In this document: piece after piece, positions 1-11,600 of the stretch
How positions within the stretch are numbered: the stretch's first letter is position 1
How the letters are laid out: each line of letters opens with the position of its first letter
Source of the DNA: Eonycteris spelaea
Taxonomy: Eukaryota > Chordata > Mammalia > Chiroptera > Pteropodidae
Direction of reading: 5' to 3'
Assembly (NCBI GenBank): GCA_003508835.1
Contig: PUFA01000072.1
Location: 6,050,501 to 6,114,500 of the forward strand
Length of the DNA stretch: 64,000 bases
Translations under genes and position numbers: made by a program
Notes under the pieces: generated by a model
Database searches by the model: none
What the model was told of the DNA's origin: nothing
Seen by the model: only the letters and a program-made list of their open reading frames with translations

Positions 1-130
1 TTAATGTCTGTAAACCAGCACTATATACTTGTTATTTTGATTTAAAGTCTCATGGCTTGGAACAAAAACGTTCCCAGAGAAACCTCAATATCTATAATTT
101 CACATTAGTATAAACTAGTAAATCGATCAA

Positions 131-234
131 TAGCTAATCATAGATAACAGTTCACTGAAAGTTTATTTTGTGCCTGGGACTGTGTGAAGTGCTTTATGTG
201 CAGCATCTCATTGACTAGTCAACGAAATCCTTTG
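131..234 (-). repeat. MIR SINE, first half, split by an LTR
   Basis: The stretch reads like the reverse-strand form of a MIR, with an imperfect match to the usual 'gtgcc-aggcactg...aagtgctttatgtgcagcatctcatt' block. The copy stops where the MaLR LTR begins and its remaining half resumes after that LTR. Ancient tRNA-derived SINE, not expected to be active. Confidence 0.6.
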
Positions 235-700
235 TGTGCCAGTCCTGGTAGCTGCTTTCTGAAATCTATTTTAAATGACCATCTTAAGATAATCATTGTA
301 ATGCCATTCCCTTCTTCAGTACTGATTTAGGCATGGCCATGTGACCAAATCCTATCGATAAGGTATAAGAGGAAGTCTGGTGAGGGGCTTTGAGGAATGA
401 TTTCCTTACTTCTGAAAAGGATATACAAGAAAGAGACCATCCTTCTTCTCACACCAACATTCCAGGGTCTGACATCTGGAGTTAATGCAATCAATCACAC
501 TGCCCCCAAGAGATGATCAGGGCGAAAGAGGAAAACAATCGAGTCCTGAGTGGCATCACTGAGCCACTGATCATACTTCACCTGGACCCAAACGATCTTC
601 CTGACTCCCACCTGCGTGAGATAATCAGTTTCACTGGGCAGGCGAGTTTGAATCGGGGCTTCCTGTTAGTTTCAGCAGAAGGCATCCCAGCGGCCACACA
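235..700 (+). mobile_element. Solo LTR of the MaLR/MLT1 group (older subfamily)
   Basis: The order of diagnostic blocks follows the older MLT1 LTRs: a 'catggccatgtgacc' block near 330, 'gaagtctggtgaggggcttt' near 372, an 'atcactgagccactga' block near 555, 'gtgagataat' near 616, and an ending that resembles the usual 'gctgaaagcatcc' terminus. A 63-codon open frame at 513-704 lies wholly inside it and is not a gene. It interrupts a MIR, so it inserted after that SINE. No internal retroviral sequence follows, so this is a solo LTR. The exact subfamily and ends need an alignment. Confidence 0.7.
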
Positions 701-835
701 GTGAGCTTAAGAACAGTCCCTCTGAAGACACTGAGGCTCATAAAGGTGAAACAACTTTCCTATGGTCTGCTGAGCCCCTAAGGTAGGAAGCAGCGGTTTG
801 CACTGAGCAGTCAGCCTTCCAACCCCATTCTCAAA
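701..835 (-). repeat. MIR SINE, second half
   Basis: The 'gaagacactgaggctcataa' block matches the MIR reverse-strand 'gaggaaactgaggcacagag' segment, followed by a degraded '...gcccaaggtcacac' equivalent. Together with 131-234 it forms one MIR interrupted by the MLT1 LTR. Confidence 0.55.
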
Positions 836-2330
836 CCAACGCACTGCGCCTGGGTAATAGCAGAAGGCAATGATGTTCTCCGAGGAACGAGAGCACTGTC
901 GGAGAGCCACTGAGGCTCTCGGGCATTTGGAACCTCCGATGCTATCCTACACAACCGTTTCAATGACTCCACCCAGCGGTCAGGCCCTGTCCCCAGGGGG
1001 CACTCTCCCACAGGCTGACGGGTCCCTGCTGCACAGGAAAGCAGACAGATGAAGAGAACCAATGATAAAAATGAATGAATGAATGAATGAATGAATGAGG
1101 GTGTTATAAGATAACGGCTGAAAAATTACTTTCCTTGAGGGGCAAAGAGTTAAGTAACTCTAACAGAGGATGAATGTCTTCATTCATTTTCCCCTTTCTC
1201 GGTTCAGGCCAGTCAAGAACCTCTCTGTGTCACCTCTCTCTGTGTCACACGATTGCAAGTGTCCTTAATTGGTCACAGAAGGGGGAAATAGTTTCAGAGA
1301 TGGCTGTTACACAGGAAGGTTTACATCCGATTGCTCTGACCAGATACCCGCACTCTAGGAGAATGCCTGCCTGAAGGAGACAATCTGGCTGCATTTGAGC
1401 CCCGGACCCAAGTCCACAAGCAGCTTTCCTCATAAGTGCTCACTGAGAAGGATGTCTTCCCACATTATACGTCAAGGAGCTTTCGAAAGAACTGCTCCAA
1501 GTGAGAACACTTTGAAATGCACAGGCCCCTGTCCTCAAAAGCCATCAACACTCCGGCAGAACCATACGCCAGCCCTCAAGGGACCCAGAACTACTCCATT
1601 ATACCAGAAAGTCTGTGGAAGGTAAATCCAGGGGCCTGAAATGCTGTATATTTTTTTTCAAAAAGTATAAAGTGGAAGCCATTGATTCCATGGATCCACC
1701 AAATGAATGGATTGTTTCATCTGAGTAAATGAACTGTCAGAAACAATGGCCACGCAACACATTTTGCTCCTGTTCCCCAAAGAGGAAAAACCTACATCCC
1801 AAATAAAGCTACGTCTTTTTATGAAACTTAAGCAAAGAAGCATGGGAAAAAGAAAGCTTGATTTATACTTCAGAATCAGATGTCTGCGTTCAGACAGCAC
1901 GGACTAGAACCAGGAGGCTCAATTCTCTCTGAATTCAGAATGCAAATGGATGAGCCTTCAACATCCACGGTTCTCTGAGCGAATTTGCAAAAGTACTTCC
2001 TGAAGTATGTCTAGTTTTATTTTCTAATCACTCTTTTTCTTAAGTTCCTTTCTCCAAAGTTTTTACCCCTAAAACTTTCAGACAACTTCATCCTCCACCT
2101 TTACTCTCTCCCTTCTTTTTGAATGTGGTCTTTCATTAAGAAATGTTAAAAACACTCAGAAAGTAATACTGAATAACCTAAGAAACAGCATTTTGTCTTT
2201 ACTTACCATTATCAAATCTTAGCATTTTTACGAATTGGTCAAAATTTATTTTTAGAAGGTACTGTAAAATTGATGCTTCCTATTCATCTGTCTCCAAAAT
2301 TTTTACACTTCTCCCTTTTACTATAACCTC
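836..2330. other. No gene recognised
   Basis: Apart from the ATGA repeat, nothing here could be assigned to a gene or repeat family by eye. Short frames of 60-83 codons on both strands overlap one another and show no domain features. Confidence 0.5.
1071..1098. repeat. (ATGA)n tetranucleotide repeat
   Basis: Seven uninterrupted ATGA units. Could be a plain microsatellite or the remnant of an L2 3' tail, which ends in the same unit, but no L2 body is visible upstream. Confidence 0.9.
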
Positions 2331-2610
2331 TTCTTTCTGAGGTCACTACTGTCCAAAATTGGGCATTTTTATTTTTTCAAAGCTACATATTTACATAGTA
2401 TTCTTAAATAATATCCTATAGTATGTATCAACTTTCTTTGGTTGATTATGTAAAACATTCTTTTGAGCCTCAGCAACATGTTACATGTGACCCTAAGTTA
2501 TTGTTCATAACAACCATGTTGTATTCCACTGAATAAAAAATGAGTCCGTCTGCTTTCTTTCTGATGGACATTGCATTTCTTTTCCATCAGTTTTTGTTTC
2601 TTTGTTTCAT
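2330..2610. repeat. Possible old L1-type fragment
   Basis: The 'ttgtattccactga...' and 'gatggacattgcatt' blocks resemble the degenerate 'tattccattgtatg...gatggacattt' motif common in old L1 copies. Match is weak and the orientation is uncertain. Confidence 0.3.
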
Positions 2611-3239
2611 CACTTAGGGCTTTACAGACTGGTTGTATTGCTTCCTCTTGATGGGAGATGTCCCTTTCATCTTAGGCAGCACCAGAATTCATCTGCACCT
2701 GCCTGCTTTGGCTAATTATTCAGGTTTTGTTTCCCTTGGTTTATTGGCTTTAATGGTGCATCTTCCCTCCTAAGTCGGTTGGTTTTGCTTCCCAATTTTC
2801 AAATCTTCTCCTATTACCTCAGCTTAGGTAAACTTATTCTCTCCTCTTGTTTATTATTGAAAGAATATGTTGTCTGGCTATAATTTCAAAACACCTACGA
2901 GTTAACACTATCTTATGAGGGTAGAAAGTGAAAAGACCCTAGTACACACGCATGTCCCTATTTTCAATCTTAGCAGATTTTCTGCTTTTTTTCCACTTTT
3001 ACTCACATAGGCTATGGCCCAACAGTTCTTTCTTGATCTTAATACAATAGAGATCTAACTCAGTGTATCTATACTTCTGACTGGTCTCTCGAAACCATTT
3101 ACCTTTGTTCTTCTACTGAATGCCCAGGTCTATTATTTCAATCGTCTGCACTGTTTTTCTTAAATTCCATGCATAGCCATTCAGTGATTAGGATGACGAT
3201 GTTCTGATATTACATTGGCTGTTCTGACAGTAAAGTTTA

Positions 3240-3259
3240 AACACACACACACACACACC
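3240..3259. repeat. (AC)n microsatellite
   Basis: About nine to ten AC dinucleotides, ending in a CCA interruption. Confidence 0.9.
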
Positions 3260-3641
3260 ACAAAATTCTCCTTTGCTGACATTCACAGAGGAGGTCAGAA
3301 TTCCATGCTTATTTCATTCCAGACTTTATGGGCACGCAGAGGGGTTTCTTGTTTCTTGAAGTATGAAGACAAGAGGAATGAAACAGGACAGGCCTCACTC
3401 TAGTTCTAAGTGCCTGAAATACAGTTTCAAAAAAAACCCTTCGAATCTCCCAAACATCTACAAAGTAACTTCTGTATAAAGTTAACCTGACTGGTGTTTC
3501 CTTACCTGTCCATGTCTGGTATCAAATTTCCAAAAACTAATATACTTCACGCTTCCTACGCACAAGCCAATTCCAGACAGAGCAGTCAGTGGGATGGATG
3601 CCCAGCAGGGTGTATGTGTCTTGGAGTTCTCTCTTGGAGTG

Positions 3642-3681
3642 CTCCTCTCTCTCCTCTCCTCTCTCTCTCTCTTCTCTCTCT
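3642..3681. repeat. Pure polypyrimidine CT tract
   Basis: Forty consecutive pyrimidines, mostly CT repeats with CCT interruptions. Mirror-like polypyrimidine tracts of this kind can form triplex DNA. Confidence 0.9.
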
Positions 3682-4865
3682 GCTCTATTTTTTTTAATAT
3701 GTGGGACTTGGAAAAAGAATGTTGAAAATATCTTTTCCCCCCTAACAGTTCAAGATCTTAAGTCACGTAGAAGGGAGACAGCCCTCTGCCATGCAATATA
3801 AACACTAGTACCATGGAGGCTGGTACATTTCACCAAGCATGTGTGCCCTGAAAAACCCATTCATAGGGAGGTGCCATCATTGTCCCGAATTTACTATCCT
3901 GAGACTTTTCTGGGAGAGAAACACACCCTGGCTGCTCTAGGTGGTCCGGCAGACCACCTCGGTTACAGGGACTCGGGCTGCTGAGTATTTATACCAAGGA
4001 GATGAGGAGTCCTTTCTAAGTCCTTCTCATTTTATTAACATACTCTCATTTGATAGCTCTTGCAGGAAATTTATTTTAGATAGACATATAGATATAGGTC
4101 AGACTACCAGACTGAGATTCTGAGATCAGTGATCTTATCTTATTCTAATAAAATATTTAGACTTTCTACAAGGTTCTGTACACAGCAGACATTCTATAAC
4201 TTCTTTTTAGATTCAGTGGAATAAAAAAAATAGAAAAATTTGAATACGCTCTCTAAAATTGTTTTGATGGTGAGACCATGAGAAGTTCTCTGTTTTCCAA
4301 ATCTAAGTGATAGAAAAATGTTTATAAAATAAGGATGTTTATTGGGTAAGAGCTTATACTGAACTTTATTTCTGTAAAAATCCTTATTAGTGCACCTTAG
4401 ATATATTTTTCAGCCCCAACAGCACTAATACTTCCTTTAAAAAGAAACACTCTGTGGTTTGATACCTCAGCAATTTTCCAATGGTAAAAAAAGAGATTTC
4501 ACCAAATACATATTCATATGTGAAAAGTAATTTAAAGTGATTTCATAAATGACACGCCATAAACAGATTTAAAAAGCGAGCCGTAAAACCAGATACTAAT
4601 AATATATTGCAATTCCAAAAGAATACTGATGACCAGGAATAACATTCGTCCATGGATTCCTAATAATGGGATTTCTGAAACATGGTCCTAGGAAAAAATA
4701 CCAGCAGTCAAATATTTTTAGAAAGCAAAATTTACTACAGCTTCCTACTGGAGATTCGCAGTGCACGTTTTCATGTGACAGGATTTAAAACTCACTTCTT
4801 TAACTCGGGATGGCCGATAATTTTCTTTTGTGAGGCACTGAAAAGGGAAGATGGAATTGGCCTTC

Positions 4866-5092
4866 GGGCAGAGCGGCTTCTAGCCCCGGCTCAGTGGCTT
4901 GGACACATCTAAGCCACTGACTCAGCCTCGGAGTCCCTCGGTTTCATCATCGTAAAATGGGAAACAATCTTCACTTCGTAAGACGTTTTGATCTTAAAGC
5001 TAAAATAAGGTATTATTTTAAAAATCCCTATGAGATGCCTGATATAGCTGGAACTCTGTAGATAACAGCTTCTATTGTTCCTGTTATTTTTA
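4866..5092 (+). repeat. MIR SINE, near full length
   Basis: Reads along the MIR consensus from the 'cagagcggcttctagccccggctc' region, through the conserved core 'tcggtttcatcatcgtaaaatggg', to a '...ggaactctgtagataacag' tail matching 'ggaactcaataaatgttag'. The length of about 227 bp is typical of a complete MIR. Confidence 0.8.
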
Positions 5093-5207
5093 TCCTTTCT
5101 TCTCCTTTTCTTCTTCTTCATTTATTAGCATTTCTCTCAAATGAACAGTAGCATTTTACTTTGGTGTAGTGCATTGTCAGTGACGGCTTTAATCAACTTG
5201 TGCTTAC

Positions 5208-5247
5208 CGAACAATAACAGCGAATCCCGAACAATAACAGCGAATCC
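5208..5247. repeat. Exact 20-bp tandem duplication
   Basis: The unit CGAACAATAACAGCGAATCC occurs twice head to tail without a mismatch (5208-5227 and 5228-5247). Identity of both copies suggests a recent local duplication or an assembly artefact. Confidence 0.95.
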
Positions 5248-5609
5248 CGTGTCTTACATATTTTTCAGTAAAACTCGATAAGAGGCAAGTTTAGGAGCCC
5301 ACTCCCTTCTAACGAACGGACAAGAGCAATGGAAAAGGGATTGCCGACCGTGTCCCTGGCCCTCTGTTCCCCCGGCACCTGTCCTCCCTGTCCGAGGGCC
5401 CTCCTCTGACAGAGATCATTAGCTGTGAACACACACAAACACTCCCACCTTCGGCACTGCAGATTCCTTTGGGGCAGGGACCATTCGTTCAGTCAGTCAG
5501 TCAATTAATGTATATTGATTGATTATCTACTAGCTTGCAAGGTGGGATGGAGGCCATCATCTGGTATCAATAAACAGGGCAGAATGCCAGCAAAATGCTT
5601 GTGAACAAA
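5248..5609. other. No gene recognised
   Basis: Contains a short run of GTCA units near 5490-5505 and otherwise no structure I could assign. Confidence 0.5.
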
Positions 5610-5765
5610 ACAAATACTCAAAAATAATACTATTTACTGGATATTTACCATAAGCTAAGTCACGTGCTAGAAGTTTCCTTTGTATTTTCTCATTTACTTC
5701 TGAGGCGGTGGGGGGGCGGGGGTGGGTGGGAAAGTTTCCCATGGTCAAACAACTGATAAGTGAAA
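5610..5765 (-). repeat. MIR SINE containing a G-rich insertion
   Basis: The flanks match MIR on the reverse strand: a '...gctaagtcacgtgctagaag...ttctcatttac' segment on the left and 'ggtcaaacaactgataagtg' on the right, equivalent to 'ggtcacacagctagtaagtg'. The usual 'gatgaggaaactgagg' middle is replaced by a G tract. Confidence 0.6.
5710..5730 (+). other. Predicted G-quadruplex motif with 1-nt loops
   Basis: The run pattern is G7-C-G5-T-G3-T-G3, so four G-tracts are separated by single-base loops. In established G-quadruplex rules, 1-nt loops favour very stable parallel folds. The complement could form an i-motif. Folding itself is inferred. Confidence 0.85.
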
Positions 5766-7224
5766 AAAATAGTGAAGCCATTGGATAAATCATTTCTCGA
5801 AAAAAAAAAATCCACAAAATAACTGGATTTGACGGGTTTTTGAAATCTATTTCCTGAGGTGAAAATAGTTAAGGTTAGCCCAATTCTGTCATATACTGAT
5901 CAACTCACTTCTTTTCTAGATGGTCCTTAAGCATCTACATCATGCGTATGTATTACACGCACATTCTTTGCCAGGGCCTAGAAATATGAATTGAAAAAAA
6001 CCTGGCTCTCTGTCTTTGCGAAGCCTGATTCCGTGGAGCTAAGAGGCACGTGAGGGCCCCAGCACAGGCAGGTCTGTGCCCTGCGAGCGGGGCGCTCCTG
6101 TTTGAGTCTGGCTTCTCGTTGTTACTGATAATTCTTTGGATTTCACGTGTTAGTTCTGTAAAACCAAAGCAACACACAGGAAAACAAACAAAAAGCACCA
6201 TTAGCAGAATATCACCTACTGAGACAAGCAGCTATTTGAACTACTTCCGGTCACAAAAGTAGACAGATGATGTGGTCAAAGTTACCACTGACTCTCGTTT
6301 TATAACGTGTCTTCTATGTGCCGTGTGGTCGAGCCTGTCCAGGACTCAGATGCGGCTAGGATACGAAAAGGGCCACAAAAAGCCCTAGTCAAGCGCAAGA
6401 TAGAAGCAGCTGCACCGAGGACATCAGCAGAGTGGCAGGACGGGAGTGTTCTGTTGTCATGTCCCCTCAGAGCCGCTCAGCATGAGCGTACCTTTGTGGG
6501 AAGCCAGAAGTCCAGAGAAGAGTTCCAGCACACTGTTCCAGCAAAAACTCTGAGAGCAGACTCGCCGAAAAGAGAACACGTTCACTTCACCTGTCACCCT
6601 TCCTCCAATGCAGCACAACTCGATGATAAAAGGGACCTATTTCAGCCGTTCTGTTTCTCCTATGGGAGAAAGTGTGGGCACAGCGAGTGAACACCCAGCC
6701 TCTCCCACTGTGTGGAACACCGCCCACAGGGCCACTTCCTTCTCGGCCCACACAGAACACTAAGACGGCTGAGGTGGGGTAAGCGGGGGTCGCCATGACT
6801 GGGGCTTGGAACCATCCGCGTCGTGAGGGTCTTTCGAGTCACTGTGTAGACCCCATCAGGGAGAATGCCCTCATGCCACGTGCGACATCGCTCCTATAGA
6901 CTCTCCCAAATTCCCACAGGCACCCCCTGCACTCCACACACTTCACCCACACCTCCCGTGGACAGCTCCCTGTGCATACCCACGTAAACAGGGGCCTTTA
7001 CAGGTGACTCATAAGCACGCTCAGAAAGGTGGCCCGGCTCTGCAGGATTGCAGGAAGACACACAAACGTCAGGATTTTAGGGTAGTTCCCTGGGAAAAAC
7101 AAATAGGACACTCGAAGCGCTCATCCTGGCTTTGTAGGACCGAGAAAAGACATACAATCTTAAGAATTTCCCCTAAAATTCCCCCTCCCCCCCCCGCAAA
7201 GAGAGAACAAGAGGTAAAGTGGAT
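5766..7224. other. No gene recognised
   Basis: Includes a 127-codon plus-strand frame at 6307-6690. It shows no signal peptide, membrane segment or motif that I recognise. A C-rich run lies at about 7181-7195. The DNA around 6050-6800 is somewhat richer in CpG than its surroundings. Confidence 0.45.
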
Positions 7225-8880
7225 GCAGCCATAGAAAAGAACTGAGAGAACCTCAAAATCTCTACAGATCCAACTCAATCCTTGTCAAAATTCCAATGGC
7301 ATTTTTCACAGAAGTTTAAAAGATAATCCTAAAATGCATATGGAACCAAAAAAGGCCCCACAGAGCTAAAACAACCTTGAGTAAAAAGAACAAAGCTGAA
7401 GGCATCACACTTCCCCATTCCAAATTACATTGCAATGCTATAATAACCGAAACGGTATGGCACTAGCATAAAAACAGGCACACGGACCAACGGAACAGAT
7501 TGCGCACCCAAGCATGGGCAGTCAGCTAACCTTTGACAAAAGCACCAAGAATGCACAAGGAAGAAAGGACAGTCCCTTCAATAATGATGTTGGGGAAACT
7601 GAATATTCACATGCAGAAAGAAAAGAAACTGAACCTATATCATACACCATTCATAAACCTCAACTCGAAATGGATTACGGTTTAAATGTGAGGTATGAAA
7701 CCATGAAATTCCTTGAAGAAAGCATAGCAGAAAAACTTTCTGACAATGGTCTTGGTAATGATCTTTTGGACCTGACATCAAAAGCATAGGCAACAACAAC
7801 AACAAAAAAAGAGGAAACACTATATCAAATGAAAATGTTTCTGCACAGCAAAGGAAACAATCAACAAAATGAAAAGACAAGCTCCGAAATGGAAGAAAAC
7901 ATTTGCAAACCATATATTCATTAAGGGATTAATATCCAAATTACATGAGGAACTCACAACTCAAGAGCAAAAATCCCTAATAACCCAATTTTAAAAAGGG
8001 TAAAGGACATTCTCCCAAAGGTAAATAGCCAACAGGTGTATGAAAAGATGCTCAATGTCACTAATCCTGAGGGAAATGCAAATCAAAACCACAATGAGGT
8101 ATCACCTCTTATGTGTTAGGACGTCTAAGTCGAAAGATACAAGTGGGGGCCAGTGTATGAAGCAAAGGGAAGCCTTCACGCACTGGGGCTGGAACTGTAA
8201 ATTGGCACAGCCATTACAGAAAATTAAAAACAGAACGGCCGCATGATCCAGGAATCCCACTTCTGGAAATATAGCCAAAGGAAATAAAATCACTATCACA
8301 AAGAGATACCTATCGCGAAGAGATACTTGTACTTCCATATTCACTGAAACATTATTCACAGTAGTCAAGCTATTGAAACAACCTAAGTGTCTGTCCACAA
8401 ATAAAGACAATGTGAATTATATAGATTTCATAATATAAAGCCAGACACAGAAATAGGCCAGACATAGACAGACAAATACTGCATGATCTCACTTACATGT
8501 GGAATCTGAAAAAAAAAAAAAAAAAACTGAATTCATAGTAACAGCGCAGAAGAGTGGTTACCAGGGGCTGGGGGTGTGAGGTAAATGGGGAGATGTTGGT
8601 CAAAGTGTACAAACTTTAAGTTATAAGATGAATAAATTCTGGACACCTAAGGTACAACATGTGACAATAATTAATCATAATGTATCGTATACTTGAAATA
8701 TGCCCCAAGAATAGATCTCAAGTATTTTCAGCAAGAGGTAATTGTGTGAGACGGTGGATATGTTCATTAGCCTGACTCTGGTAACTTCACTATATAAATC
8801 AAAACATCATATTGTACACCTTAAAATACACAATTTTTATTTGCCAATCATACCTCAATAAAGCTATGATAAAAAGAAAC
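7225..8880 (+). mobile_element. 5'-truncated L1 LINE (ORF2 3' end plus 3' UTR)
   Basis: The start matches the ORF2 region with 'ccaatggcatttttcacag' and 'catatggaaccaaaaaa'. It continues through 'gaacaaagctgaaggcatca' and 'caatgaggtatcacctc', then into an L1M-type 3' UTR with 'ggttaccaggggctggggg' and a terminal 'caataaagctatgat'. Reading frames are interrupted by stops; the 91-codon frame at 7514-7789 is a decayed piece of the ORF2 C-terminal region and lacks the endonuclease and most of the reverse transcriptase. An 18-A run at 8509-8526 lies inside the 3' UTR and is not the terminal tail. Subfamily is probably of the L1MA/L1MB type, and the element is dead. Confidence 0.85.
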
Positions 8881-9057
8881 AGGAAGAAAAGTTGTACAGA
8901 AATTACTATAATTTATGCAGGAAAGTAACATATACTAATGAGATAAAGAGAAGAAAAAACAAAGGTAGTACTAGCAAAGAGAACTAGGTGATACGTGACA
9001 GGAAATTTTGTTTCTTTATAGACAGGATTTAGATATATATATATGTTTTGAGAGGGT

Positions 9058-9694
9058 TGTTATGGGCTGAAATGTGTTCCCCACCCCACCCCCCAAAAAA
9101 ATTCATGTTTAGATCCCAACCCTTAGTAACTCAGAATGGAACTGCATTTACAGATGAAGTTTTAAGGAAGTGATGTAGAATGAGGGCGTTAGGAGGGAAG
9201 GCCTAATCCACTACAACTGGCGTTTTTAGAGGAAGAGGTAGAAACGCCAGGAATGAGGGTGCACAGAGGAAGAGCCACGTGAGGACCCTGACAGAAAGTG
9301 ACTATCTTCAAGGCAAGGAAAGGGCTCTCACCCCAAAGCAAACCTGATGGCACCGTGATCTTGGACATCCAGCTTCCACAGCTGAGAGAAGCATACATTT
9401 CTGTTATTTAAGCCACTGGTCCCCAACCTTTCTGGCATCAGGGACCTGTGCTCCTATGAGAATCTAATGCCTGGTGATCTGAGGCGGAGCTGAGGTGGTG
9501 ATGCTGGCACTGGGAAGCGGCTGCAAACGCAGATGAAGCTTCGCAAACTTGCCCGCCGCTCACCTCCTGCTGTGTGGCCTCGTACCTAACAGGCCATGAA
9601 CCAGTACCAGTCTGCAGCCCAGGGGTTGGGGACCCCTAGTGTAAGCCACCCAGCCTGTGGTACTTAATGATGGCAGTCCTAGCCAACTAATATA
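9058..9694 (+). mobile_element. Solo MaLR LTR (MLT1A/MST-like), split by MER1
   Basis: Begins with 'tgttatgggctgaa' and has an 'aattcatgtt' block, 'cctaatccactacaactggc', 'ccacgtgaggaccc', 'ccttgatcttggac' equivalents, and ends '...atggcagtcctagccaactaatata'. These are the landmarks of MaLR LTRs in order. The 3' 'taagccacccag' segment is interrupted by a DNA transposon at 9417-9641. A clear 5-bp target duplication around the LTR was not found. Confidence 0.85.
9417..9641 (+). mobile_element. MER1-type hAT DNA transposon (non-autonomous)
   Basis: The ends are inverted: 'ggtccccaacctttctggc' on the left and 'aggggttggggacccct' on the right. The body has the MER1 landmarks 'gaatctaatgcctg', 'gatgaagcttcgc', 'cgccgctcacctcctgctg' and 'cctaacaggccatgaacc'. 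It is flanked by the same 8 bp, TAAGCCAC, at 9409-9416 and 9642-9649. That is the duplication length of hAT elements, and the site belongs to the surrounding LTR. There is no transposase, so it depended on a Charlie-type enzyme. Confidence 0.92.
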
Positions 9695-9894
9695 GGGAGC
9701 TTATCAGATAAATGAAGTGACAACTGTGACCAAAAAGACATCAGAAAGAAACCAAAGGGAGTTGGCAAAAAAAAAAAAAAGAAAAAAGAAAGAAGTCTGC
9801 AGTGGTATCAATCTATTAATATTTAACAGGACAATTAAGAATGTGGTGGGAAATAAGCTAAACTGAGATAGCTTGGGTCTAAATGACAAAGGAC

Positions 9895-10110
9895 ATAAAT
9901 TCAAGAGTGAGGGATATGGACTTTACCCAGTAGACAACAGGGAGCCACTAAAAAGTTTGAGGAATAGAATGACATGACCCACCTAAGATTTAAGTAATTA
10001 ATTTAGGAGCAGTACATGGGAGGGTTTGTAGTGGAGGAGAGGAGGTAAGGAGGCGAGTTAGAAAGCCATAACAAAAATACAGCAGAGTCAAGGGAATCTG
10101 AGTGACAACA
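9895..10110 (-). repeat. L2 LINE fragment
   Basis: Matches the reverse-strand L2 segment with 'acagggagccactaaaaag...gaatagaatgacatgaccc' and a following 'ggagg...gagttagaaagcc' block. Confidence 0.6.
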
Positions 10111-11117
10111 GAATTAGCATGAGGAGACAGAGACAAAGAAATACTACGGAAACAGCAGTAATAGAAGTTGACGTTAAAAAAAAAAAATCCTGAAACTATC
10201 CAATAGGCTGAACTTCACTTTAAAGCATATTACTTTTTTTTTTTTTTCATTTTAAATTACACAAATCCTTAAAACATGGGATTGGTTTCAACCTGCTGTA
10301 GTTAAATCCTCTGGCAGGGTCATTACGTGGGTATAATTTTCCCTCCTCGAATTGTTTCTGAGGGGGAACAAAAGAGAAAGGGCGTCTGCACCCTCGGTTC
10401 CACGTTTCTGCGTGCTCACTCCCTGCAAAGTGAGACATCTGCTTCCCATCAGCCACAGCTGTGGCCGGCCGCAGTGCGGGCCCGGGACGAAAGGCAGCAG
10501 GTGAAGTTTAGCGTCTCGTTCATCAGGAGCTTCCCGACAATCTTCCGACCATAGTCAAGGTACACAGTCAAATGACACCTCCCACCCTCCCTCCTCTCCA
10601 TGTGGGCCTGACAAGGACTAGGTTCTGAGACTTGGAGTATTATTTTTGTCCACCTTCCAACTGGCTCCTTGGAGACCTCATCAACTCCCAGGCCCTCTCT
10701 TCAAACTAGAGGAGTAAAGCTTGAGGGTGAGAAAGGGGAAGAATTCCATTGCAACGTAATCTAAGAGCATCTCTAGCTAGCTTCCTCCCAGAGCAATTAA
10801 CACTAACCTGCTGTGCAAAATAATGGGAGAATAGCATGAGAGAGAAAAACGAACACTTTAGGAGAAAACGCAGTAGAACAAAGTGAATTTTATTCCCTTT
10901 CTCAGCAGCCAAGAGCAGTCACCAAGTTGAAAGGTCATTTACTCCCTACCATTCACATCAAAGTACTTCACACTGGAGGGGTCTGTTAACCCATTAACAC
11001 TGCACCTTTGCGGATAGCCAGCTACTTCTATCCATCACAGGATCGCTCCCACAGTCCACTCTGTGCCACAGGGAGTTGGGGAGAAAAATGCTTCTTGGCT
11101 GAACATATGATTACTAA
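10111..11117. other. No gene recognised; small CpG-rich patch
   Basis: At 10380-10555 I count about 13 CpGs in 175 bp, higher than the surroundings and below a clear island. The 75-codon frame there has no recognisable features. A/T homopolymers near 10175 and 10233 flank unassigned DNA. Confidence 0.5.
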
Positions 11118-11600
11118 ATCAATTAAATCTGCAAATATTTATTGAGTGCCTACTAAGAGCAATTTAAGCAGTAAGAATACAATGGGGAAACAACAAAAAA
11201 AAAAATCCTGGCCATTTTAACATTATATTCCAAAGGGTGAGACAGGGCAAAAATAAAACAAAATACATAGCATGTTAAAATGGCGACGAGGCGATATAGG
11301 AAAAAAAAAAGCAGCTATAAGGTGACGGAGTGTTGACGGAGGGGGTGCATTTTTATATGGGGGATTCAGAGAAGCCCTTGCTGAGATAAAGGGGCCAAGG
11401 ATTGAGCGAAACAAGTATGTGGGAAAAGAGAACTCGAAGACAGAGGAGCAAAGGTGAAAGCCAAGAGCATGCCTGACGGGCTCAGGAAGGGCACCAAGTG
11501 CGGCTGGGGCCGAGCGAGGGAGGGAGAGGCAGGTACCAGGAGCCCAGAGCATGAGGACGTTACCAGGCACTGGAGATGGGGAGCCTTCCCGAGTGTGTGC
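11118..11600 (-). repeat. L2 LINE fragment
   Basis: The start 'aaatatttattgagtgccta' is the reverse-strand L2 3' end. Downstream, 'ttcagagaagcccttgctga' and the 'agaggagcaaaggtgaaag...gggctcaggaagggcacc' stretch follow the same L2 order. An open frame of 115 codons on the minus strand overlaps it and is not considered a gene. Confidence 0.65.

Larger units (their letters stand above)
2611..4865. other. No gene recognised; simple repeats only
   Basis: AT-rich DNA with two simple-sequence tracts, listed separately. Frames of 60-70 codons at 3215, 3494, 3589, 3941 and 4682 have no recognisable content; two of them run through the CA and CT tracts. Confidence 0.5.

Noticed and set aside
2330..2610. 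Definite L1 call
   Set aside because: Only two short motif matches; kept as a low-confidence repeat.
6307..6690. 127-codon frame as a coding gene
   Set aside because: No motif, no start context or promoter evidence, and length is within chance expectation.
7514..7789. 91-codon frame taken as a gene
   Set aside because: It is a decayed piece of L1 ORF2 with no complete domain.
9058..9694. Clean 5-bp target duplication around the MaLR LTR
   Set aside because: Flanking bases (GAGGG side and GGGAG side) do not match well enough.
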